Of a DNA stretch of 42,529 nt, positions 16,961-25,700 are shown piece by piece. Under the pieces are notes generated by a model, which was not told the origin of the DNA, searched no databases, and saw only the letters and a program-made list of their open reading frames with translations. The translations under genes and the position numbers were made by a program. This DNA comes from Oscillospiraceae bacterium (GTDB lineage: Bacteria > Bacillota > Clostridia > Oscillospirales > Oscillospiraceae), in assembly GCA_017430985.1 (NCBI GenBank), contig JAFRLZ010000034.1, positions 1 through 42,529 on the forward strand, written 5' to 3'. The first letter of the stretch is position 1. Every line of letters starts with the position of its first letter.

Positions 16961-17179
16961 TCAGAGATAGATCTCGCAGTCGTCCTCGACCTTTTTGCAG
17001 TTTTTCAGCACCTGCTGCATGACCGCCTTGGGATCGGCGCCCTCGGCGAATTCCACGCTCATCTTCAGCGTCATGAAATTGACGACGGCGTCCTTCACGC
17101 CCTCCGTCTTTTTGGCCGCCTGCTCCATCTTGTCGGCGCAGTTGGCGCAGTCCACTTCGATCTTGTAGCTCTTTTTCAC
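16961..17179 (-). CDS. Stand-alone heavy-metal-associated (HMA) domain protein
   Basis: The 72-residue protein is a single ferredoxin-like HMA domain with the metal-binding pair in VDCANCADKM (residues 10-17). The layout resembles the N-terminal domain of Cd/Zn P-type ATPases or a CopZ-like chaperone, with extra cysteines late in the chain (NCKK, DDCE). The start is a GTG at 17179 with AGGAGG 8 bases upstream; the nearby ATG at 17187 runs into a stop within three codons. In many clostridia the domain and an ArsR gene precede a cadA/zntA pump, but here the unit ends in a terminator and no pump follows. Confidence 0.9.
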   Translation of the reverse strand: MKKSYKIEVDCANCADKMEQAAKKTEGVKDAVVNFMTLKMSVEFAEGADPKAVMQQVLKNCKKVEDDCEIYL

Positions 17180-17198
17180 GGTCGCATCCTCCTATCAT

Positions 17199-17222
17199 TT
17201 GAACAATCGTTCATATGTTCAA
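17199..17222 (-). promoter_or_regulatory. ArsR-family operator of the HMA-ArsR unit
   Basis: TGAAC-AATC-GTTCA (17200-17213) matches the TGAAC-N4-RTTCA imperfect palindrome of SmtB/CadC-type operators. It is nested in a wider perfect inverted repeat, TTGAACA ... TGTTCAA (17199-17205 and 17216-17222). It begins just downstream of the -10 and covers the expected transcript start, so a bound repressor would block the promoter. Confidence 0.85.
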
Positions 17223-17226
17223 GTTC

Positions 17227-17254
17227 ATTATACACGCTCGCGGCGGATTGTCAA
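17227..17254 (-). promoter_or_regulatory. Consensus promoter of the HMA-ArsR unit
   Basis: TTGACA (17249-17254), 16 bases, TATAAT (17227-17232) on the minus strand: both boxes are perfect, the strongest-looking promoter in the window. Confidence 0.9.
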
Positions 17255-17498
17255 GAGGAAAGATCGGCAAAGTATGAGCTGACCGGGGATAAAGCTCCTC
17301 CCGAAAAGGGCTCGACGCGTCAAGCGGCCCTGCCGGGGCATGTTTGCAGCCAAAACGGGGAGCGGGCTGCGCCTGCGGCCCGGGATGAAGGCTGTCGCCG
17401 CAGGCGGCTGAGGGGTTCCCGCCGTCCTGCGGCCCCTCCGCCTCGCTGCGCTCGGCACGTCTCCTTGCGGGGGAGGCTTTATCAACTCGAACAAATCC
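17255..17498. other. Gene-free GC-rich spacer with palindromic segments
   Basis: No gene is supported in these roughly 245 bases; the minus-strand frame through it has no ribosome site. Several short GC-rich inverted repeats occur, such as GGGCTGCGCCTGCGGCCC near 17366, and a pair of related CCTCC/GGAGG blocks near 17444-17478. This is the look of a REP-like intergenic element. Confidence 0.4.
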
Positions 17499-17535
17499 AA
17501 GCGGGAGCTGTGATCACACAGCTCCCGCTTTCGTT
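17499..17535 (-). terminator. Hairpin after the GLUG/Ig-like protein gene
   Basis: GCGGGAGCTGTG (17501-17512) pairs with CACAGCTCCCGC (17517-17528) around ATCA. It lies 8 bases beyond the minus-strand stop at 17544. The better T-tract is on the plus strand (TTTCGTTTTTT), while the minus side reads TTGGATTTG, so strength on the relevant strand is uncertain. Confidence 0.6.
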
Positions 17536-17543
17536 TTTTGATT

Positions 17544-19007
17544 TCACGGCCGGCCCGTGAACAGGTCCCGCAGCCATTGGATCAGGCTGTATTTGACGGT
17601 GACGGTGCAGCTGTCGCGGCCGTAGCCGTCCTCCGTCTGCACGGTGATGAGCGCCGTGCCCTTCCCGACCGCGCGCACCAGACCGTTTTCGTCCACCGTG
17701 GCCACAGTCGGCGCGTTGCTGCTCCAGTGCAGCGCGCGGCCGGTGGCGTCTTCCGGCAGCACCTCGGCGTTCAGCTGCAGGCTCTCGTCATAGTACAGCT
17801 CGAGCTTCCGTCGGTCGAGGCGGCAGCTGTCGACCCGGATCAGCGCCGGGAGCGGCCGCTCGTCGAGCAGCTGGTCGCAGACCGAGCAGCGCAGCTGCTC
17901 CTGTCCTTCGCTGTTCACCGTCGGCTGGATGCTAACCTGCCAGTCGCCGGGGATGTGGCAGGGCGGCGTGTAGCTGTCCACCCAGCTGTAGCCGCAGTTG
18001 CGGCAGGTGTGGCGGGTATAGCCCCAGGTCGTGCAGCCGGAGGGCGTCACCTCGTCGAGATGGTCCGGGACCGCGCATGTCTCCGGCGCGAGCACCGTGC
18101 TGTAATCCTTCGTCTCGCGGCGCTCAAAGTCGTTCCGGTTGCCGAGATAGCGGTAGGGCATCTGCAGATGCTCGCCGAAGGTCGCCGCGCAGTAGGCGCG
18201 CCGGTCGGGGTTGTCCTCGAAGAAGCTGATGAAGCCGCTGATGTAGTTGTTGGCCATGGACTCCGGCGTAAAGCTCATGCCGCAGTGGTAGTACATGCCC
18301 ACGAGCCCGCCGTTGTGCACATAGCCGTGGCAGGAGTCGTAGCCGCGGATCGCCACCGTGTTGCGGTCGATGTTGGCCAGGCCGCAGGCCAGGATGCCGC
18401 CCATGAACTCCTCGCAGCGGCTGTTGAAGTTGCGGTCCTCGAAGAAGAGCTCCACGTCCGCGCTGCAGTCGTACACGCTGCCGCAGCCGTAGCCCGCGAT
18501 GCCGCCGACGCCGACCATGACGCCGGTGCTGACCATGCGGATCTGTCCGTCGACCGAGCAGCGGATGATGCTGCTGTGGTCGATGTATCCGGCCAGGCCC
18601 GCCGCAAAGCAGTGCTTCGACACCTCGACGTCCACCAGCACGCCCTTGAGATGCAGGTCGGTGATCTGCGCGTCCTCCACCGTGGAGAAAAGCCCGGCGA
18701 AGACCGTGTCGTAGGCTTTGAGGTTGCCGTCCTTCGTCGTGCGCACCTCCGAGCCGTAATCGGTGACGGTGAGGTTATAGAGCGTGTAGCCGCCGCCGTC
18801 GAGCTGCCCCTTGAAGGGGATGGGCGTCCAGACGACGCCGCTCATGTCGATATCCGCCTCCAGGCGGAATGCGCCCCAGGGGTTGCTGCGGATGGCGAAC
18901 ATCCCCTCCGCGTCGCGGATCGGCGTCACGCTCGGTTCGGCCGCGGCCGCCGCGCACAGCGGCCAGAGCAGCAGCAGGATCAGCAGAACGGATAAGACTC
19001 GCTTCAT
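17544..19007 (-). CDS. Secreted GLUG-repeat protein with CxxC motif region and C-terminal Ig-like (Big2) domain
   Basis: The 487-residue protein has a signal peptide (KRVLSVLLILLLLWPLCAAAAA). A beta-solenoid region of about 70-230 follows with GLUG-type turns (FAGLFSTVEDAQ, AAGLAGYIDHSS, VGGIAGYGCGS, MGGILACG, NGGLVGMY). Next are a Cys-rich stretch (CTTWGYTRHTCRNCGYSW, about 320-345, and CSVCDQLL) of a kind seen in clostridial secreted proteins, and a bacterial Ig-like group 2 domain at about 400-475 (LHWSSNAPTVATVDENGLV). No sorting signal or C-terminal helix is present, so it is probably released or loosely held. The start at 19007 has GGAG 8 bases upstream. Confidence 0.85.
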   Translation of the reverse strand: MKRVLSVLLILLLLWPLCAAAAAEPSVTPIRDAEGMFAIRSNPWGAFRLEADIDMSGVVWTPIPFKGQLDGGGYTLYNLTVTDYGSEVRTTKDGNLKAYDTVFAGLFSTVEDAQITDLHLKGVLVDVEVSKHCFAAGLAGYIDHSSIIRCSVDGQIRMVSTGVMVGVGGIAGYGCGSVYDCSADVELFFEDRNFNSRCEEFMGGILACGLANIDRNTVAIRGYDSCHGYVHNGGLVGMYYHCGMSFTPESMANNYISGFISFFEDNPDRRAYCAATFGEHLQMPYRYLGNRNDFERRETKDYSTVLAPETCAVPDHLDEVTPSGCTTWGYTRHTCRNCGYSWVDSYTPPCHIPGDWQVSIQPTVNSEGQEQLRCSVCDQLLDERPLPALIRVDSCRLDRRKLELYYDESLQLNAEVLPEDATGRALHWSSNAPTVATVDENGLVRAVGKGTALITVQTEDGYGRDSCTVTVKYSLIQWLRDLFTGRP

Positions 19008-19038
19008 GGCCTCATCTCCAGATACGATTTCTGCTCGT

Positions 19039-19067
19039 ATTATAAAACGATATTCGGCGGATTGCAA
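19039..19067 (-). promoter_or_regulatory. Promoter of the GLUG/Ig-like protein gene
   Basis: TTGCAA (19062-19067), 17 bases, TATAAT (19039-19044) on the minus strand, 31 bases before the ATG. Confidence 0.8.
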
Positions 19068-19145
19068 ACAGGAGTTTGGCAAGATGATCGTCCTTGTCCG
19101 GTCAGGGGCAGGCCCCTCCCCCGAGGCCCCGGACCGACCGCTGCA

Positions 19146-19183
19146 AAGGCCCCTCCCCGTATCGCACGGGGAGGGGCCTTGCG
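19146..19183 (-). terminator. GC-rich terminator-like hairpin after the giant-protein operon
   Basis: AGGCCCCTCCCCGT pairs with ACGGGGAGGGGCCT around ATCGC, directly after the stop at 19185. The minus-strand tail (TTTGCAG) is short. A related GGCCCCTCCCCC block stands at 19110-19120. Confidence 0.65.
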
Positions 19184-19184
19184 T

Positions 19185-19601
19185 TCATAACTCGATGATC
19201 TCGCCCTCGTCCTCGCCGGGCTGCGGCGTGGGCGCTGGGCTCTGATCGGCGGGAGGGTCGGCCGGCGGGTCCGCGGGCGGATCAGCCGACGGGTCGGCCG
19301 GAACTTCCGCCGTGGGCTGAGCGGGCGGCTGGGCCGGCGGCTGCGAGGCCGCGGGCGCGGCGGGTTTCGCCGTCTCCGTCGGGGCTGTCGGAAGCTCCAT
19401 CAGGACCTCCTCGTCCGTCTCCGCCGGAGTTTCCTCCGGCGCGGGCACGGTCGTTTCCTCCGGCGCGGTCGTCTCGACCGGGAGCGGCGTCTCCGCAGGC
19501 GCGTCCGACTCTGCCGGGGTCCGGAGGCGCAGCAGCACCACGGCCGCCAGCGCCGCCAGGACCAGGAGGCCAATCAGAAGCGGAATGGTTTTCTTTTTCA
19601 T
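19185..19601 (-). CDS. Pro/Ala/Thr/Glu-rich membrane-anchored protein
   Basis: The 138-residue product has KKK, one hydrophobic helix (about residues 5-24), and then an extended low-complexity segment of Pro, Ala, Thr and Glu. It includes repeated PAETP/PEET units and later PADPPADPPADP repeats, ending in the acidic EDEGEIIEL. It looks like a wall-spanning stalk with the N-terminus in the membrane. No enzyme domain is seen. It follows the 35-residue peptide gene by 5 bases; a GTG at 19610, overlapping that stop as GTGA, is an alternative start. It is the third gene of the giant-protein operon. Confidence 0.75.
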   Translation of the reverse strand: MKKKTIPLLIGLLVLAALAAVVLLRLRTPAESDAPAETPLPVETTAPEETTVPAPEETPAETDEEVLMELPTAPTETAKPAAPAASQPPAQPPAQPTAEVPADPSADPPADPPADPPADQSPAPTPQPGEDEGEIIEL

Positions 19602-19606
19602 GTGCT

Positions 19607-19714
19607 TCACGGCGTGGGAATGTCGATCGGCTCACCCTCGTTGGAGTCGGTGATGACGTCCTCGACGGCGAAGCGGATCAGCTCGATCCGCAGATCTTCA
19701 TACGCTTCTTTCAT
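19607..19714 (-). CDS. 35-residue peptide coupled to the giant LRR protein
   Basis: The ATG overlaps the stop codon of the 2219-residue protein (GGATGA), and the stop overlaps a GTG of the next gene (GTGA), so it is embedded in a coupled operon. The peptide begins MKEAYEDLRIELIRFAVEDV and continues with ITDSNEGEPIDIPTP. It is strongly acidic with no signal peptide. I recall similar clostridial peptides of about 35-50 residues sharing a pattern like E-x3-F-x-x-EDVIT-x-S followed by a Gly/Pro-rich tail near secreted proteins, but cannot verify this. Function is unknown; a leader-plus-core precursor or a small regulator are both possible. Confidence 0.6.
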   Translation of the reverse strand: MKEAYEDLRIELIRFAVEDVITDSNEGEPIDIPTP

Positions 19715-22700
19715 CCCGGCCAAACCTCCCCGAAATTGATATTCGCAGCCTTTGCGTACAGATACAGGGCTTTGCCCAGCTCCTCGTGGCCGGGCCTCGT
19801 GCCGTACCTGGCCAGGAGCTGCGCGTAGCTCAGCGCGCTGGCCGTGACGGTATAGGTCTTTTCACCGTCCGTGACGGCGAAGGTATGCGCGTCGTCGAGC
19901 TTCTTCGCGGCGATGCCGGTCACGGTGAGATAGTACCGGCCGCCGCTCTGCCGCAGCTCGGCGGGCGACCCGTCGATGGTGTAGCTGTAGTCGCCGGGCT
20001 GCCTGCCGCTGCTCGCGTCGAAGACGAAGTAGACGCGGATGGAGTTGTCGGTCTCGAACATGACGGACATCTGCGCCTTCGTAATGCCGGTCGGCAGCTC
20101 GCCCCCGATCTGAGCGGCGAAAACGTCCAGCATCTCGTAGGTCACGGCGTTCACGGCGGCGCTCGTCGCGCTGCTGCCGGTGCCGAAGTAGCTCACCGCC
20201 GCGGCGCCGTAATCATCGAGGGCGGCCGCGAGGGCGCGCATCTCCGGCGTGGAGCCGCTGACCTCCATGGTCTCGGCATAGTCGTTGAGCGAGAAGGGGA
20301 AGCCCGCGGCCGTGCAGTCCTCGCCGCCGGCGCTGAGCGCCGCGGGCGTGCCGTCGGCGTGGAAGACGCGCAGGCGGATCTCGCTCTCGAAGAAGCGCGG
20401 CAGCACGCTGTAGTAGAAGCAGGTGCAGGCCTCATCTTTATAGGTCCCGGCCACGCCGTCGGACACGAGGCTGCGGCCCAGCTCGTTCCCCGCCGTGTCG
20501 AAGAAGCCGAGGTAGGCTCCCTCTTCCGCCGCGAGGCTCGCGGGCACGTTGGCGTAGTACTTGAGCTTCGGCACGTCGTCGAAGACGAGGCTCAGGGCGC
20601 GCAGGACCGTGCACTCGCCCACGTTCTCCACGCCGGTGACGCTGATCTCGGTCTGATCCTCGGCGCTGACCGCGAAGTAGATGACCTCGCCCTCGTTCCC
20701 CTCGCCGTTCTGGACGCCGGGGACGGGCGGCTCGGTCGTCCATTCGAGCGCCTGGGCGTTCCCGCTGCCGAGCCAGATGCCGAAGCCGCTGCCGCGGCAG
20801 TAGCCCACGCCGATGGTGAAGGAGAACCAGACGCAGCCGTGGTCGTAGATCAGGAAATAGCCGCGGCCGTCGCCGTTGTCGTAGCTCTGCGCGTGCGCCG
20901 CGTCGAGCTCGAGGATCTCGCCCTCGTCCTCGAAAGCCGCGGGGGCGATGGTGTAGCCGTCGGCGCCGCTGAGCGCGGCGAGGTCGACGAAGGCCTTGTA
21001 GCTGATGTCGATGACGAGGCGGTTGTTCGCCGCGTCCAGATAGGGCTGGCTGTAGACGCCGTTGCCGGCGAGCTCCGCGGCGCTCTCCTCATAGTGGAAG
21101 CAGGCCGCGTCCGCAGCGGTGAGCTGGTGCTCGACCTCGAAGTTCCAGCGGTTGCCCTGCGCCACGAGCCTGTCGGCCGCGTTGCAGACCGTGATCGAGC
21201 TGCCCTCGGTCAGCGCGCTTTCGACCCAGAGCTCGATATCCTCGGTCTCGGCGCCGCTGAAGAGATCGACCTTGCCGATCCGGACCAGGCCGCCCAGGGA
21301 GTAGATGCCGCCGAAGAGGTCGATGATGTTGTCCTCGACGCGGCAGTCTATCAGCACGCAGTCAGACACCTCCAGGCGTACACCGGTGCCGTTGCCGGTG
21401 ATGACGCAGTCGTTCAGGCGCATCGGGCCGCTGGTGATCCACTCCGACAGATCGGCTGCCAGGCCGACAGCGATATCGGTGTTCGTGATGCGGCAGTGGT
21501 CGAGCACGCAGGGCTCCGTGCTCACGCTGGCGACGCCGTCGCCGCAGTTGTCGATGACGACATTTCTGAGCGTCGCCGCGCTGCGCTCGCTCACCCAGAC
21601 GGCGCGGCCGCCCTCGAAGCCCGTGATGCTCAGGTTTTCCAGCGTTAGCGGCTGCTCGTAGGCGCCCGTGCGGCCGTCGTGGACGGCGTTTTGCGCGCCG
21701 CCGCCGATGAGGTCGACGCCGTTGACGCGGAGCGAGCCGTTTTCGTCACCGCCCAGAATGAACAGGCCATAGTCGCCGCTCGTAAAGGTGATGGAACTGC
21801 TCTCCGCGCCGGGCGCGGGGCAGATCTCGACCGCGCCGCCCGTGATGGTCAGCGCCCCATCGAGCGTCACATCCCCGTCTACATAGACGAGGAAGGGATC
21901 CTGCGGCGCGTTGCTGCCGACGACGCGGACCTCGCCGTAGCTCTCGTCCTCCTGCAGGGTGAGGTTGGCCGCTGTATCCCGCTGCAGGACGACGACGTTA
22001 TACTCGATAACGATCTCCTCACCCTGGCCGTCGTACCCCATGCGCTCGCGTGTCTCCAGCGCAAGCAAGGCGGATTCGAGGCCGCCGGTCGTTTCGGCCG
22101 CGCTGGGTTCATAAATCAAACAATCCACATCAGATTGAGATATCTGATAGGAATAGACCTCGTTCATCCCATCCCAGGGAGGCACGGCAACGAGTTCGTC
22201 GCTGCAGTTCGTCAGCGAGACGGGGCCGCTGAGCGGGCCGTCGATCATCAGCTCAATGTAGCGGGAACTCGCGCCGGAGCCGCCGCTGCGGTTCGTAAGG
22301 TCGATCGGGCCGATCTGCGGCGCGCCGCTGATGTGCAGTGTGATGGAGACGGTGCCGAAGTCGTTGGTGTTTTCCTGCACGACGCCGCCCTCAAGGTAGA
22401 GATCGCCGATAACCGGATAACAGCCGCTGTCGAAGGCGACGCCATTGTTTTCGATCGTGCCGCTCAGGAGCGTGCAGCTCCCTTCCTCCCAGTGGAGGGC
22501 GGTAGAGCAGCCGCTGACCGTCGCGCCGTCGACCAGGATGTCCGCGCTTTCGTGGGCCTGGACGCCGTAACGACAGCCGGACAGGGCGCTGCCGCCCGTG
22601 AGGGTGAAGGTGCACATACTGAATTCGCCTGTGCTCGCCAGAGCGTTGCCGAGGGCGCTGCTGATCGACGTGCCGTCGAGCGTGACGCTCTCGGCGTTGT

Positions 22701-25700
22701 CCGCGGCTGCGACGACGGAGACGAGCTCCGCTTCGCTCGCGTCAATGCTCAGGCCACGCAGGACGAGGCCGCCGTCTGTCGTCAGCAGGGCCTCGCTGTA
22801 GGGCAGATTCGCGGCGGGGCTGAGCGAGCCGGGCAGGTCGTCGTCCGAGACCAGCTCGACGTAGCCGCTGAAGCGGATGGGATTGCAGAGGGTGACCGCG
22901 CCCTCGACCGTGATGATGACGGGCTGCTCGGGATCCTGGCTGCCGGTGACGCGCGCGGCCGTGATCTGCTCGCCGTCGTGCCAGACGAGCGCGTCGCTCA
23001 GCGTGCGCTCGACCCGGATCTCCGATCCGCTCAGCACGAGCTCGACGTCGCTGATGTTGCCGCTCTGCTCGGCGTCGAGGTCGTAGTGGAAGCAGTCGAC
23101 GTCGGACTGCGTGATCGCGTAGGAGCCGAGGCCCGCGGCCAGCACCTCGCCGTTGTAGCGCGTGACGTTGATCGTCCCGCTCAGCGCGCCGGCCACCTGG
23201 ATCGGCGGCACCTCGACGACGCAAGAGCTCATGTCGAACAGGCCGATGCTTGTGCTGCCTGCGACGATGAACTGGCCGCCCTCGTCGGCGCTGTTGACCG
23301 CGCAGTCGACCAGGCGGGCGTTCGATTCTTCCAGGCCCGTGGCCGCGCCGCTGAAGCTCGTCCGCTCAAGCTGCAGGGTATAGGGGCCGCTGCGCACACC
23401 GAACTGTGTGCAGTCCGTGAAGCTGCAGTCGGCGGCGCGGAAGATGAGGCTGGGGCTTGCCAGGTGCTCGGGGTCGACAAGGTCGACGCCGCGCTGGCAG
23501 CCGCTGAACGAGCAGCCGCTGAGGCGGACGGCGCCACACGGATTGGAATAGACCGTGAGGCCCTTGCCGACGCCCGTAACGCTCACGCCGGACATATCCA
23601 GCGAGACGAGGTCGCTGTTGAGCGCAACGGCGGTCAGCGCTCCGGCCGGGCCGGAGGCCGCGAACGACACGTTCCGGATGCTCACGCAGCCGGAGACGAG
23701 CAGCACGGGAGCGGAGCTGGTGTGGTCGGTCAGACGGCCGTCGAAGCCGGACTGGGAGACGAGGAGCCGGCCGGGCTCCGTCTCGTCCGGGACGATCTCG
23801 ACATAGCCGCCCGTCAGCTCGACGTGGCCGGTGATCGTCACGTCGCCCTTGACGGTGATGCGCACGGGGTCCTCCGCCGTGCCGCCGACGATGCGCGTGT
23901 CGCCGACTGTGCAGTTGTCCCACAGGAGGTCGTTGGACGCGAGGTTCTGGTCCTCGCCCTGGGGCTCCTCGGCGCAGTGCACCGTCGCGCTGAAGAAGGC
24001 GGCCTCCGTGTCGCCGATACCCCAGGCGTGCGTGGCCATCAGCGCGTCCCACTCGTTCTGCGTGCCGCCGAACCAGATGTCCGTCAGCGCGCTGCAGCCC
24101 GCGACCGCGCGGTCACCGATCTGCGTGACGCTTGCCGGGATCGTCAGATCGGTCAGAGCGTCCATGCCCATGAAGGCGCAGTCGGGGATGCTGTCGGTCC
24201 AGGAATAGGCATAATCGTAGGGATATTCTCCGAGCGGTCCGGCGCTCTGCAGCAGCGGGCAGCCGCCCGCGGCGGAGCCGTCAGAACCGTCGTTATAGAA
24301 GATTGAGCCAAAGAGCATGCCGGGCGTGCCGTACAACTCAAAACCCTGCAGCGAGGCGCAGTTGCCGAAGGCGGCTCCGCCGATCTGCGTGACGCTCGCC
24401 GGGATCGAGATGGCCTCAAGCGCGGAGCAGCCGCAGAAGGCGCAATCGCCGATTCTCAGTAAACCGCTCGGGAGGAAGACGATCTCCATAGCCGTGCAGC
24501 CGCAGAAAGCGTAATTGTCAATGTTCGTCACGCCGTTCGGGATTGAGACGGCTTCGAGCGCCGTGCAGCCGGAGAAGGCGTATTGGGGGACGACGTTGAT
24601 CCCGTTCCCGAACACGACGGTGACGATCTGATCTTTATAGTTTGCCCAGGGGATCTCGTCGGCGCTGGTGTACCAGCCGAGCCAGCTTCCGTCGGAGAAG
24701 GTCAGGCAGCCTTCGCTGTCCAGCGTCCAGCTGCAGTCGCCGGCAAAGCCCTCTGCGACGACCGTGGGGCTGTTGGAGGCGGCATAGTGCCAGCTTGCGC
24801 TGAAGAAGGGGTTGTTGCCCTCCGTGCTCCAACCGCCCACGACGGCGGCGCGCTCGTCCTCCGTGCCGGTAAAGGTCACGTCGGCCAGAGCGTTGCAGCC
24901 GTCAAAAGCATAGTCGCCGATGCTCGTCACGCTCGCCGGGATCGTGAAGCTGGTCAGGCTCGTGCACCAATAGAAAGCCTGTTCGCCGATGCTCGTCACA
25001 CCAGTGGGAAGCTCGATCGTAGTCAGGCCGGAGCAGTTTTGAAAAGCACAGACGCCGATGCTCGTCACGCCCGCCTGGATCGTGACCCCGGTCAGCGCTG
25101 AACAGTTCATGAAGGCGTTGTCGCCGATGCTCGTCACGCTCGCCGGGATCGTGAAGCTTCCGCTCTTCCCATTGGGGCAGAAGCGGAGCACGGTACCGTC
25201 GGCGGAATAGACCACGCCATCGATGCTTTGGAAGTTCTGGCTTCCGGCGGCGACCTGGATGCTTGTCATATTGGGGCAGTCAAAGGCGTTGCCGATGCTC
25301 GTCACGCTCGCCGGGATCGTGAGGCTGGTCAGGCTGCTGCAACCCATAAAGGCGCAGTCGGCTATTTCCTCCAGGCCCTCTGGGAGCGTCACGCTCTGCA
25401 GTGCCCTACAGAAGCCGAAGGTCGTCAGCCCGATCTGTGTAACCCCAGCCGGAACCACAATCTCGCTCAGTGACGAGCAGTTGACAAAAGCACAGTCGCC
25501 GATCTGCGTTACGCTCGCCGGGATCGTGACGCCCGTAAGAGCGGAACAGCCGTAAAAGGCCGATTCGCCGATGCTCGTCACATCCGCCGGAATCGTATAG
25601 CTCCCGCTCATGCCGGCGGGGCAGAGAATCAGTGTCGTCTCAGTCTTGTTGAACACGACGCCATCGACGTCCATATAGTTGGGATTGTTTGGGTCGACCG

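Noticed and set aside
21679-24306. 875-codon open frame on the plus strand
   Set aside because: It is antisense to the beta-helix part of the giant protein, has no ribosome site and consists of Ala/Asp/Arg/Val-rich sequence typical of GC-driven shadow frames.
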